From assembly GCA_025766275.1 (NCBI GenBank), contig JAFKAC010000052.1:342843-406842 (forward strand): 64,000 bases of DNA, given 5' to 3'. Made by a program: the position numbers and the translations under genes. Within the stretch, counting starts at the first letter, position 1, and the number at the start of each line of letters is the position of its first letter. A model generated the notes under the pieces. That model saw nothing but the letters and a program-made list of their open reading frames with translations, searched no databases and was not told the origin of the DNA. The stretch is from Lactarius indigo. Its lineage: Eukaryota; Basidiomycota; Agaricomycetes; Russulales; Russulaceae. Shown piece by piece: positions 1 through 10,076 of the stretch.

Positions 1-2899
1 AGCCCCCACTTGAAGAGGGACCCAATGGCGATGAGTCGGATATTGTTGACACATTGGATCAGGAAGGTGGCTTGGCTGGGATCATTGGCGACGAGCTCGG
101 AGAAGACTTCGAGTCTAAGTACGCTAAAATGGGTGCATCATACTTAGTCTATCTCTGAGCATTACTAAAACTCTCTGTCAGGTGAAAAGCTCAATGACTG
201 TGATCGCGCAATCTGTCGAGCGTTCGCTTTCAAGATTTCTACGCACACGACAGACGCTGCCTGGAAAAAAGCACGTTATGCGTTTCAAACTACACCTCCA
301 CTCCCTGGGCCATTCCAACTCCGTTCTCGTATTGCCTTCCTAGCAGATCTTAGTGCTCAAATATATGACTGCTGCCCCAATTCGTGTCTATGTTATACCG
401 GCCCTCACTCAAACGCAACATCTTGCACGTACTGTGGGCTTTCACGGTACCACGCTAATGGGACAGCTCGTAAGAAGTTCAGATACCTTCCTTTAATTCC
501 TCGACTTCGAGCATTTTGCGCAAGCACCGAAGTTGCGACAGCAATGCAATACCGATCTCAGTCCGAGGCCGAGTCAGTTTCAGGGGTGGTCAAGGACATC
601 TTCGACGGTGAGAACTACAAGACCCTCAAGTCGAAATACGTTCAGATTGACAAGGAGGTGTTTGGACACCGGTACTTTGACGACCACCGGGATATTGCGT
701 TGGGCCTGTCTACAGATGGCTTTGCGCCATTTAACAGGCAGAAGAGTACTGCCTGGCCTATCATTCTGTTCAACTATAACCTCCCTCCCGAGATACGGTT
801 TCACGTTGATCAGATACTCGCTCTCGGTGTCATTCCAGGCCCAAAGAAACCGCAAGATTTCGACTCGTTCTTGTGGCCATTTCTCCAGAAGCTTCTTTGT
901 CTTGCACGCGGAGTCCGTTCTTTCGATGCCCTCAAGAGTTGTTTCTTCACCCTACGCGCTCACTTGATCGTTGTATTTGGTGATATACCAGCAGTATCTA
1001 TGGTCATGCGGATGAAAGGGCACAACGGCATCTCTCCGTGCCGCATGTGCGAGATCCGAGGGTTGCATGCGCCAGATCAGCCAGGGACTACACACTATGT
1101 TCCCCTGGACCGTTCGTCTCATCCTGATGTCAGAAGTGACCAATCTGGTGATCGCGTGAAGAAATATGATCCTTACAATCTCCCTTTGCGCACACACGAC
1201 AGGCTGCTTGCTCAGGCTGCTGAGGTTGATGCCACTACAACGAATACTGCCGCCAACAGACTCTCAAAAGAGTATGGCATCAAAGGCACGCCTCTCCTCT
1301 CTTCAATCTGTTCTCTGTTCTTTCCTCTCTCATTTCCGTACGACTTCATGCATCTTATCTGGGAAAATACAATCAAGAACCTAGTACTCCACTGGACGCG
1401 TGACTTCAAAGGGCTCGATCAAGGAAACGAGTCCTACGAACTCTCGAAGGCCATCTGGGAAGGAATCGGTACGCTCACAGCGTCATCCGGCTCAACAGTC
1501 CCGTCAGCTTATGGATGTCGAGTCCCAAACATTGCAAGAGATCACAGCACATGTACGGCCGATATGTGGTCCTTTTGGACGCTTTATATTGGTCCCGTTC
1601 TGTTGTGGCGCCAGTTTGATAACGAGAAGTACTACAAGCACTTCACTCTCCTTGTGAAGCTGTTAAGTACCTGCCTCAAATTTGAGATAGCGCACGAAGA
1701 AATCAATTCCGTTCGGAATGGATTTATTGATTGGGTGAAAAAATACGAAAGGTACGCCTCACCAACTTGTGTCGTAGCTGCACTAACTCTACTGTTGACA
1801 GATTTTATTATCAACATGACACAGACCGTGTGTCTGCATGCCCGGTCACCATCCACGCGCTTCTTCACATAGCCAACAGTATTAAGACTTGTGGGCCAGT
1901 ATGGTGTTACTGGGCGTTCCCAATGGAACGCTATTGCAACCGTCTCAAACCAGCAATCAGAAACCGACGGTCCCCCTATGCTTCCATGGATCGATATGTC
2001 CTTGAAGATGCGCAACTCACACAGATCAAGGCTATTTATGGTTTGTCAGATGAACTTGCTCTACGGCCTCAACGGGGTGATCTGCCGAAGGGAGCATATA
2101 AGAGCCCTTACTGTGAGCGCTACAGCCCCCTCCCTTTCGCAATTCAGATCTGATTTTGCCCACTGAAGACCCGACCTGCGTACTCCTGCATCCTCACATG
2201 ATTGTCCAACAAGGTACAGGAAGTACGTCATTATCAACTGGGTTATCAAACTTGACCGCTGCTGCACTTTCAACGCGATTTGGACTTCACATCTCAACTA
2301 TTCAGAAGTATCTCCGGCAAGCAAAAATTGAGGAGTGGGGGAAAGTTCGGTGCGTAGACAGTGAGGCTGGGGATACAATCCATTCCTCGGGACTTATGAA
2401 GCTCTCTGCAGACCGACGGGACGCAACATTTGTGCGGGTAAGTCACATACCTTCAATTGATCTCCCACCACTCGTTACTGAAATGATTTAGTATGTGATG
2501 TTAGTGGATAAATTTGCGCATGCACATCGTCGCAAACCAGTGTTCAAACCACGGACCTTCTACGGTTCCCTCGAGCACCTGTACCTAATCCAATTTACTT
2601 GCTCTGATACTCAGGTGGATCCCCAAAAGCCCGTCATTCTTGCTGCGATTCGAAACTGCAAGACCAAAGACCCAGGACCAACCGATCTTGAGGGCCTCAA
2701 TATTCATCTCTACAATACAACAGGCAGCCTCGATCTCGTTGATGTCACAAGCATCCAGGCCCTAGTTGGCCATGTGGAGTATACGGTTGACGGCGGTGGG
2801 TGGGCTATTATTGACTGAAGCGGCAGTCTTGCCTGCGCCGAGTGGGATCCCCCAGTTGACGATGATGAGCTTGAAACATCGGGTTTACGTACCATTTGA
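1..2899 (+). pseudogene. Tnp2-type (CACTA/EnSpm) transposase relic, 5' end outside the window
   Basis: Reading with introns 133-181, 1752-1801 and 2438-2491 gives a transposase of the Tnp2 family, the DDE-type enzyme of CACTA elements common in mushroom genomes. Visible blocks include a zinc-finger-like CxxC region near 415-445 (CTYCG, RYHANG), the core with GLSTDGFAPF and FLWPFLQKLL near 700-900, CRMCEIRG near 1040, MHLIWEN near 1350, and MERYCN near 1925. The C-terminal region (FVR then YVMLVDKFAHAHRR) is separated by the last intron. Two lesions are seen: the frame shifts near 2150-2156 with no GT-AG intron to explain it, and a TGA at 2816-2818 interrupts the usual IID-R-SGSLA block, as expected from a CGA to TGA change. 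Reading continues in frame to a stop at 2897-2899. No terminal CACTA repeats were found in the window, so the element is partial or its ends are lost. Domain assignment is confident; inactivity is inferred. Confidence 0.85.
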
Positions 2900-3764
2900 G
2901 CAGATGACCATCCAACTGACGGTGACCCATGGCTAGTCTAACATAGGATAATTTTCATCCGCTGTTTCCAGTCATCCAGTCGTTGACATGTTTTAGAATG
3001 ACAATTTAACACAGTTTTATGACTCGTGATTTTCAGTAGGCGATAGAATTGTTTTATTGGGATGATAATCAACCCCAATACTTAGGATGAATCGAAAGCA
3101 ACTACAAACCTATCTACGCTAGGATGAATTCTGAATATCACGATCGTTTTGGATGAAAATCATCCAATTTAGTTTTCACAGTGTAATAAGTACATGCACT
3201 ATTCGTAAAAGGTCAGCACAATCCCAGAATCGACTCAGACACGGAAAGAAAACAATAGTTCACGAAGATATGTTGTCCTCTTGCGTGCGACTCATCCGCA
3301 TAGGTATGTATCAACACATTCCTTGCCGCGTCCGGCGTGCCACACAATTCCAGGGTCGATCAAGGGGCTGATGTACAGGGTCGATACAGGGTCAAAAACG
3401 GAAACAATGAATACAGTACAGTTATCTCGCACGTTGGTTCGATCAGACGACGTCCGAGCTCCAAGCTTGGCTTCTGGACTAGGTCATGTACCACTGTACT
3501 TTCGAGGGTGGCATAGGCTACTGCACTAAGTTTAGCTGTGAGTCATCTGGCATCCCCCATAGCACCGAGGTCGTACCTAGGTTACTGCGATATAAAGAGT
3601 TCCTCGATCTCTGAAACAAAGTCTGAAACATTACTTCCATAGCGAATCCCTGTGTTCGTTCTTGCGACGAGCGGAGGGTGATCCACTCCAGACGCCGAAG
3701 TCAGGGCCTCGACCGAGATCTCGTCAACGGCTCCGGTGTTTCGGACCGGACATTAACCGGACCC
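2900..3764. other. Intergenic region left of the MBOAT array
   Basis: There is no convincing coding exon here. The stretch is AT-richer than the genes on either side. It holds a TACAGTA motif at 3412-3418 and a TATAAAG near 3592, about 365 bases before the first MBOAT start codon. Unlike the spacers between the MBOAT copies, it lacks the conserved block seen at 6060-6275 and 8385-8590, so the repeat unit of the array begins to the right of it. Confidence 0.6.
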
Positions 3765-3957
3765 CCAACGAACCCAATAAACACCCAATCAACAAAGTCC
3801 TGCTTACACCCGATCCCCCACCCACTCTAGACACCGCACACTAGCAAGGCCTGTTCAACCGTCTGGCCTTGGCCGCTCAACACTACTAACTACAACATAA
3901 CTATTGCCACATCATCTTTCAGTCCTTTCCCAAGGAGGACCGACCTCGTCATCCCCA
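3765..3957 (+). promoter_or_regulatory. Conserved 5' leader/promoter block of MBOAT copy 1
   Basis: About 190 bases before the start codon are nearly the same before all three MBOAT copies. They include a pyrimidine-rich stretch with CCCCCACCCACTCTAGACACC and end in a CATCCCCAATG start context. Conservation of noncoding sequence across the copies points to a shared core promoter and 5' untranslated region, although recent duplication alone could also explain it. Confidence 0.5.
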
Positions 3958-5252
3958 ATGGATCAACTATACGCTTTCATACCCAGTATAGACCATCGTA
4001 AAGAACTTACGCCGGCTGACATCGCTCCCGTCATTCTATGCTACTATGCACACGCCGTAATGGCCATGCTCCCCGGCACTTTGTGGCTTCGCTTTGCTTT
4101 GCTCCCAGTCACCGAGTGGCTGGTGTGGAATTCGGCCGTAACACTTGATCTTGCCCAGTATTTGGCAAGCACATTCGGGCTTTCGAACGCCCTGCGTATC
4201 AGTTTTCTCAACTTTATGTTTGTGGTGAGTGTCTTCTGCTTGGGTCAGAATTGTATTCGTGTCTAATGACCGCGGATCAGCTTGCTCTGTGGGCCATAGG
4301 ACTCAGGTGTTTCGAGTGGACATTCATCATCGATAAACCTCTCAGGCGATACGAGTTGCCCTTGGATTTCGAAAAAAAGACCCGCAAGGAACGACCGCTG
4401 ACCATCGCCAACGTCCTCGTTGATGGGGTCGACCTCATGTTCAACTTCCGTGGCCTCGGCTGGGCCTGGTCATCCGAGCCTTTCTACGTAGATCCCAATC
4501 CCCCATTATCGATCCCCCACCAGTTTTTCAAGCTCCTGGTCAAGATCGCCTCGCTCGATGCCGCCCACTACGTTGCAACACTTATCATCCCGACCGCTTA
4601 TCGCCTCGAGGGTGACACCATCTTCGATTATACACTCGACCCACTCCCGCACTTCCTCCGTGTGCTGTCCATCTCGGTCTGTGGCCTGGTCCTCATCTAC
4701 TCCTCCGTCGACATCATGTACCAGTTCTGCGCGCTGACCGGGCAGATCGTGTTTGGGCAATCGTTGACCCAGTGGCCCCGCATCGCGAATCGCCCGTGGT
4801 TGGCCATGTCCGTGACCGAGTTCTGGGGCAAGCGCTGGCATCAATTCTTCCGGCATCTGTTCGTCGTGTTTGGTGCGCGGCCCGGCAAGAAGGTCGCGGG
4901 GTGGTACGGGTCCGTGATGGGCGCGTACATCATCTCTGCCAACATGCACATCGTGATGCTCTGGGGCCTTGGGCGTGGCACGGAATGGATCCACACGGGC
5001 GGGTTTTTCATCATGCTTGGGATCGCCACCATCGGCGAGCGCAAATGGAAAGAGTGGACGGGCAAGCCGGTGACGGGCTTCCTCGGGACGCTCTGGACGA
5101 CGCTCTGGCACCTGGCGTGGGGATCGGGGATGGTGGACGCGTTTGTGCGTCGTGGGATGGTCGCGAATGACTTTGTTCCGAAGCAGATGCGGATTGGGAA
5201 GTTCATCGTCGATAGCGTTCTGACGCTCGTGGCGAGGGTCAGGGCTGTTTAG
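3958..5252 (+). CDS. Wax-synthase-like membrane O-acyltransferase (MBOAT), copy 1
   Basis: Two exons, 3958-4224 and 4281-5252, encode 412 residues. The 56-base intron has GTGAGT and CAG borders and a CTAATG branch site; it is not a multiple of three, and reading through it stops at once, which shows it is removed. The protein is very hydrophobic, with several membrane spans. It carries the wax-synthase-domain signature FWGKRWHQFFRH followed by SANMH, whose histidine is the likely catalytic residue, and LWGLGRGTEW. Family members move an acyl or acetyl group from CoA onto an alcohol in the endoplasmic reticulum; in mushrooms many sit in terpenoid clusters, but no cyclase or P450 lies in this window. 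The substrate is unknown. It is the first of three head-to-tail copies and the only one whose intron breaks the frame. Confidence 0.85.
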
Positions 5253-5367
5253 AGACGCGACTAGATCTATCTTGGTACATCTTAACGTTCTACATTTTTC
5301 TTTGTTTACTAGTTCACGCTACAAATATGCTACCGCTACTCTGAACATGTTATGACACGTATTACAG

Positions 5368-5452
5368 TAGAACACGAAAAACTGATTGACTCGTGACCGC
5401 GAATCAGTCTGAACTGCGGATGCCGGGTCGTTCCGTGACAAACATACTGGAC
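5368..5452 (+). repeat. Short dispersed repeat with imperfect hairpin, copy 1
   Basis: An ~80-base motif starting ACACGAAAAACTGATTGAC and running to CCGGGTCGTTCCGTGACA occurs at 5368-5452, 7889-7960 and 11369-11447. It contains ACTGATT and AATCAGT as 7-base arms around a ~14-base loop. The first two copies follow MBOAT genes, but the third stands alone 1.3 kb beyond the array, so it is not just part of the MBOAT duplication. It could be a very small mobile element or the remains of a fourth unit. Confidence 0.6.
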
Positions 5453-5479
5453 TGATTACATGGGTGAGACTAGTGTTGC

Positions 5480-5840
5480 TGCAAGCCAATGCAGGCCAAT
5501 CCAAGTTGGTAACTTGGTTTCAACTTGCAAGTTCGGGGCTTCTATGCCATTGTTTCCGCAGCCAATGGAAACGATGGAAACAATGCAATTTTTGACTTCT
5601 CACGGTAAAACTTCTCACGGAAAACAAGACGGACATCATCACGTGCATTTGATAGTTATCAGGAAATTATTTAATTATTATTATTGATAGATATGTCCCG
5701 ATACGGGTTGAAGCGTATAGGAAAGTTTCTTCCGATGACTTGCAAGTTGCACTAGTGTGTAACCCGGCGATGCAAGTTACTTTAAGTTCCATAAATTCTG
5801 AGTCAAGTTCAAGTCACACCAGTCAACTTAAACTTGTGGT
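5480..5840 (+). repeat. CAAGTT/AACTTG-rich element, forward copy
   Basis: A ~360 bp noncoding element full of CAAGTT and AACTTG words and palindromic ACTTGCAAGT cores lies in spacer 1. The same sequence, diverged, is present in spacer 2 (about 8000-8379) as its reverse complement; shared words include AGATATGTCCC, CATCACGTGCAT, GAAAGTTTCTTCCGA and GCAGCCAATGGAAACGATG. No coding capacity is seen. Candidates are a MITE-like or other non-autonomous element, or a segment flipped by recombination. Confidence 0.65.
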
Positions 5841-6274
5841 ATCATTAGGTGAGACGACCGCGACCTTGACCACGACAGCAAGCACGACAGTCTTTGCCCA
5901 AAAGATCTCACGACTAGGACCGCTTTTACCGTGTCTCCGCCACTCAGATTTCAACTCCGCTCTTCATTCTCAATTACTTAAAAGACGAACTTCCGGCCGG
6001 TCCGAGCGGTCCGGGATATGAGAAGCGCGTTTGGAACACAACTTACATTTGATGATCCATATTATCTCTATGTTGGCTCCTGATGTTGTCTAACGTGGAC
6101 CTGGCCCTACACTGGGACCATCTGGTTATTCTTATGGCCACGAAATTTCTCCCACATTGGGGCTATGTGGGCAGAATATTACAATTCAACGATCGAAGCC
6201 ACATGGCCGCCATGAGGCCCTACAGCTTATTCAACCCGCGTGCAGTCGCGGTGTGGGGACGGGATTAAACTAGG

Positions 6275-6473
6275 CTAGTTCAACGAACCTAATAAACAGC
6301 CAATCAGCAAAGTCCTGCTTACATCCAATCCCCCACCAACTCTGGACACCGCACACCAGCGAAAAGCCTGTTCAACCGTCTGGCCAAGGCTACACAACAC
6401 TGCTGACTACAACATAACTATCCTCACATATCTTTCAATCCTTTCACGAGGAAAGCCGAAATCTCCATCCCCA
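6275..6473 (+). promoter_or_regulatory. Conserved 5' leader/promoter block of MBOAT copy 2
   Basis: This block matches the leader of copies 1 and 3. A further upstream block, 6060-6275, with words such as GGTTATTCTTATGGCCACGA and GCAGTCGCGGTGTGGGGACG, is shared only with copy 3 (8385-8590). Confidence 0.5.
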
Positions 6474-7766
6474 ATGGATCAACCACATGCATACATACCT
6501 AGCACAAACCATCGTAAAGAACTTACGCCGGCTGATATCGCTCCCGTCATTTTATGCTATTATGCACATGCCGTAATGGCCATGCTCCCTGGCACGTTTT
6601 GGCTCCGCATTGCTTTGCTCCCGGTCACAGAGTGGCTGGTGTGGAACTCGGCCGTAACACTTGATCTTGCCCAGTATTTTGCAAGCATCTTTGGGCTCCC
6701 GAATGCCCTGCGTATCAGTTTTGTCAACATTATATTCGTGGTGAGTGTCTTCCGCCCGTCGGGATTGTATTCGTGTCTAAAGACCGCTGATCAGCTTGCT
6801 CTGTGGGCCATAGGACTCAGGTGTTTCGAGTGGACATTCATCATCGATAAACCTCTCAGACGCTATGAGTTACCTTTGGATTTCGAGAAAAAGACACGCA
6901 AGGAACGACCGTTGACCGTCGCCAACATCCTCGTTGATGGAGCCGACCTCCTGTTCAATTTCCGTGGCCTCGGCTGGGCCTGGTCGTTCGAGCCTTTCTA
7001 CGTAGATCCCAACCCGCCATTGTCGATCCCCCACCAGTTTTTCAAACTCCTGGTCAAGATCGCCTCGCTCGATGCCGCCCACTACGTTGCAACGCTCATC
7101 ATTCCTACCGCTTACCGCCTCGAGGGCGACACCATCTTCGATCATACACTCGATCCACTCCCTCACTCCCTCCATGTGCTGTCCATCTCTATCTGCATAC
7201 AGGTCCTCATATACTCTTCCGTCGACATCATGTACCAGTTCTGCGCGCTGACGGGCCAGATCGTGTTCGGGCAATCGTTGACCCAGTGGCCCCGCATTGC
7301 GAATCGTCCGTGGTTGGCCATGTCCGTCACCGAGTTCTGGGGCAAGCGCTGGCACCAGTTTTTCCGGCATCTATTCGCCGTGTTTGGCGCATGGCCCGGC
7401 AAAATGGTCGCGGGGTGGTATGGCTCCGTGATGGGCGCGTACATCATCTCTGCCAACATGCACATCGTGATGCTCTGGGGCCTCGGGCGCGGCACGGAAT
7501 GGATATACACGGGCGGGTTTTTCATCATGCTTGGGATCGCCACCATCGGCGAGCGCAAATGGAAAGAGTGGACGGGCAAGCCGGTGACGGGCTTCTTTGG
7601 TACGCTCTGGACTGTGTTTTTGCACCTGGCGTTGGGATCGGGGATGGTGGACGCGTTTGTGCGTCGTGGGATGGTCGCGAATGACTTTGTTCCGAAGCAG
7701 ATGCGGATCGGGAAGTTCATCGTTGATAGCATTCTGACGATCGTGGGGAGGGTCAGGGCTGGTTAG
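6474..7766 (+). CDS. Wax-synthase-like membrane O-acyltransferase (MBOAT), copy 2
   Basis: Exons 6474-6740 and 6795-7766 match copy 1 base for base in exon length (267 and 972) and encode 412 residues. The intron is 54 bases, with GTGAGT, a CTAAAG branch region and CAG. Because 54 is a multiple of three and contains no stop, the unspliced message also stays open and would encode a 430-residue form. Splicing is still the better reading, because copy 1 cannot be translated without it. Family motifs FWGKRWHQFFRH and SANMHIVMLWGLG are intact and membrane spans are conserved. The role is as for copy 1: acyl transfer to an unknown alcohol in an internal membrane. Differences from copy 1 are scattered substitutions, so the copies have had time to diverge while remaining open. 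Confidence 0.85.
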   Translation: MDQPHAYIPSTNHRKELTPADIAPVILCYYAHAVMAMLPGTFWLRIALLPVTEWLVWNSAVTLDLAQYFASIFGLPNALRISFVNIIFVVSVFRPSGLYSCLKTADQLALWAIGLRCFEWTFIIDKPLRRYELPLDFEKKTRKERPLTVANILVDGADLLFNFRGLGWAWSFEPFYVDPNPPLSIPHQFFKLLVKIASLDAAHYVATLIIPTAYRLEGDTIFDHTLDPLPHSLHVLSISICIQVLIYSSVDIMYQFCALTGQIVFGQSLTQWPRIANRPWLAMSVTEFWGKRWHQFFRHLFAVFGAWPGKMVAGWYGSVMGAYIISANMHIVMLWGLGRGTEWIYTGGFFIMLGIATIGERKWKEWTGKPVTGFFGTLWTVFLHLALGSGMVDAFVRRGMVANDFVPKQMRIGKFIVDSILTIVGRVRAG

Positions 7767-8589
7767 AGACGCGACTACATACTACATCTATCTTGGTACA
7801 TCTTAACGTTCTACATCCTTCTTTGTTTACTAGTTCACGCTACAAGCACGCTACCGCTACTCTGAACATGTTATGACACGTATTACAGTAGAACACGAAA
7901 AACTGATTGACCTCGTGACCGCGAATCAGAACGGACCGGGTCGTTCCGTGGCAGACATACTGTAAGGACCGTTTACATGGGTGAGATATAGTGTTTTCGC
8001 AAGTTCAAGTCGACACTGGTATAGCCTGAACTTGACTTGGAAATTATGGAACTTGTAGGAACTTACACTGCCCAAGTTACACACCGGGTGCGACTTGCAA
8101 GCCGTCGGAAGAAACTTTCCCACACCGTTTTGGGACATATCTATCTTTAATAATAATTAGATACATGTCTGATAACTATCTATGCACGTGATGGTATTTG
8201 TCGTGTTTGCCGTGGGAAGTTTTATCGTTAGAAGTCACATTTGCATTGTTTGCATCGTTTCCATTGGCTGCGGTAACAGGGGCCTAGAAGCCCCGAACTT
8301 GCAAGTTACACCGGTGTCAGTTTGACGGCGCAAGTTGAAACCAAGTCACCAACTTGGATTGGCCTGGATTGGCCTGCGGTGACATTAATATGGGCTCCTG
8401 ATGCAGTCTAATGTGGACCTGACCCCTACACTGGGACTATCTGGTTATTCTTATGGCCACGAGCTTGCTCCAACATTGGAAATATGTGGGAAGAATATTC
8501 CATTGATCGGAGCCTCATGGCAGCCATGAACCCTTACAGCTGAGTCAACCATGCAGTCGCGGTGTGGGGACGGGGTTAAGCTGGGCCAG
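7767..8589. other. Spacer between MBOAT copies 2 and 3
   Basis: The spacer has the same 3' flank as copy 1, the short hairpin repeat at 7889-7960, the reversed CAAGTT-rich element at about 8000-8379, and the upstream block shared with copy 2 (8385-8590). TACAGTA/TACTGTA motifs lie at 7884 and 7958. No coding exon is evident. Confidence 0.6.
8000..8379 (-). repeat. CAAGTT/AACTTG-rich element, reversed copy
   Basis: This is the reverse complement of the element at 5480-5840, about 380 bases long, with many substitutions and short indels. The flanks on both sides (CATGGGTGAGA before, GGCTCCTGATG after) are in the same orientation in both spacers, so only the element itself is flipped. Confidence 0.65.
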
Positions 8590-8783
8590 TTCAACGAACC
8601 CAATAAAGCCCAACCAACATAGTCCTGCTCACACCCAATCCCCCACCCACTCTAGACACCACACACCAGCAAAAGGCCTATTCAACCGTCTGGCCTTGGC
8701 TACACAACACTGCTGACTACAACCTAACTATCCCCACATATCTTTCAGTCCTTTCACAACGAAGACCGATATCTCCATCCCCA
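8590..8783 (+). promoter_or_regulatory. Conserved 5' leader/promoter block of MBOAT copy 3
   Basis: This matches the leaders of copies 1 and 2 up to the CATCCCCAATG start context. Confidence 0.5.
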
Positions 8784-10076
8784 ATGAATCAACTATACGC
8801 ATACATACCTAGCACAAACCATCGTAAAGAACTTACGCCGGCTGACCTCGCCCCCATCATCTTTTGTTACTATGCACACGCCGTAATGGCCATGCTCCCT
8901 GGCACGTTTTGGCTCCGCATTGCTTTGCTCCCGGTCACAGAGTGGCTGGTGTGGAGCTCGGTCGTAACACTTGATATTTCCCAGTATTTTGCAAGCATCT
9001 TTGGGCTTTCGAACGCCCTGCGTATCAGTTTTCTCAACGTTATATTCGTGGTGAGTATCTTCCGCCTGTCGGGATTGTATTCGTGTCTAAAGTCCGCGGA
9101 TCAGCTTCTTCTGTGGGCCGTAGGACTCAGATGTTTCGAGTGGACATTCATCATCGATAAGCCTCTCAGGCGATACGAGTTGCCTTTGGATTTCGAGAGA
9201 AAGACACGCAAGGAACGACCGTTGACCGTCGCCAATATCCTCGTTGATGGAGCCGACCTCCTGTTCAACTTCCGCGGCCTCGGCTGGGCCTGGTCATCCG
9301 ACCCTTTCTACGTAGACCCTAACCCCCCATTGTCGATCCCCCACCAGTTTTTCAAACTCCTGGTCAAGGTCGCCTCGCTTGACGCTGCACACTACGTTGC
9401 GACGCTTATCATCCCGACCGCTTACCGCCTCGAGGGCGACACCATCTTCGATCATACACTCGATCTGCTCCCATACACCCTCCGTGTGCTGTCCATTTCG
9501 GTCTGCACCCAGCTCATCATCTACTCTTCCGTCGACATCATATACCTGTCCTGCGCGCTGACGGGCCAGATCGTGTTCGGGCAATCGTTGACCCAGTGGC
9601 CCCGCATCGCGAATCGCCCGTGGTTGGCCATGTCCGTGACCGAGTTCTGGGGCAAGCGCTGGCACCAGTTCTTCCGGCATACCTTCGTCGTGTTTGGCGC
9701 GCGGCCCGGCAAGAAGGTCGCGGGGTGGTACGGGTCCGTCATGGGCGCGTACATCATCTCTGCCAACATGCACGTCTTGATGCTCTGGGGCCTCGGGCGC
9801 GGCACGGAATGGATCCACGCGGGCGGGTTTTTCATCATGCTTGGGATCGCCACCATCGGCGAGCGCAAGTGGGAAGAGTGGACGGGCAAGCCGGTGACGG
9901 GCTTCTTTGGGACGCTCTGGACGGCGTTTTTGCACCTGGCGTGGGGCTCGGGGATGGTGGACGCGTTTGTGCGTCATGGGATGGTCGCGAACGACTATGT
10001 TCCGAAGCAGATGCGGATTGGGAAGTTCGTCATCGACAGCTTTTTGACGATCGTGGCGAGGGTCAGGGCTGGTTAG
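8784..10076 (+). CDS. Wax-synthase-like membrane O-acyltransferase (MBOAT), copy 3
   Basis: Exons 8784-9050 and 9105-10076 encode 412 residues and keep the exon lengths of the other copies. The 54-base intron is again stop-free and in frame, so retention would add 18 residues without truncating the protein. FWGKRWHQFFRH and SANMH are present. Some hydrophobic positions differ from copies 1 and 2, for instance in the span near residues 245-265, where IYSSVDIIYLSCAL replaces IYSSVDIMYQFCAL. Such changes could alter substrate choice, but that is only inference. Start-to-start spacing of the array is 2516 and 2310 bases. This copy is not followed by the CAAGTT-rich element. Confidence 0.85.
   Translation: MNQLYAYIPSTNHRKELTPADLAPIIFCYYAHAVMAMLPGTFWLRIALLPVTEWLVWSSVVTLDISQYFASIFGLSNALRISFLNVIFVVSIFRLSGLYSCLKSADQLLLWAVGLRCFEWTFIIDKPLRRYELPLDFERKTRKERPLTVANILVDGADLLFNFRGLGWAWSSDPFYVDPNPPLSIPHQFFKLLVKVASLDAAHYVATLIIPTAYRLEGDTIFDHTLDLLPYTLRVLSISVCTQLIIYSSVDIIYLSCALTGQIVFGQSLTQWPRIANRPWLAMSVTEFWGKRWHQFFRHTFVVFGARPGKKVAGWYGSVMGAYIISANMHVLMLWGLGRGTEWIHAGGFFIMLGIATIGERKWEEWTGKPVTGFFGTLWTAFLHLAWGSGMVDAFVRHGMVANDYVPKQMRIGKFVIDSFLTIVARVRAG

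Larger units (their letters stand above)
5253..6060. other. Spacer between MBOAT copies 1 and 2
   Basis: The first ~210 bases match the 3' flank of copy 2. They are followed by the ~360 bp CAAGTT-rich element and about 200 bases (5845-6055) with no counterpart in the second spacer. No coding exon is evident. TACAGTA lies at 5363-5369. Confidence 0.6.
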
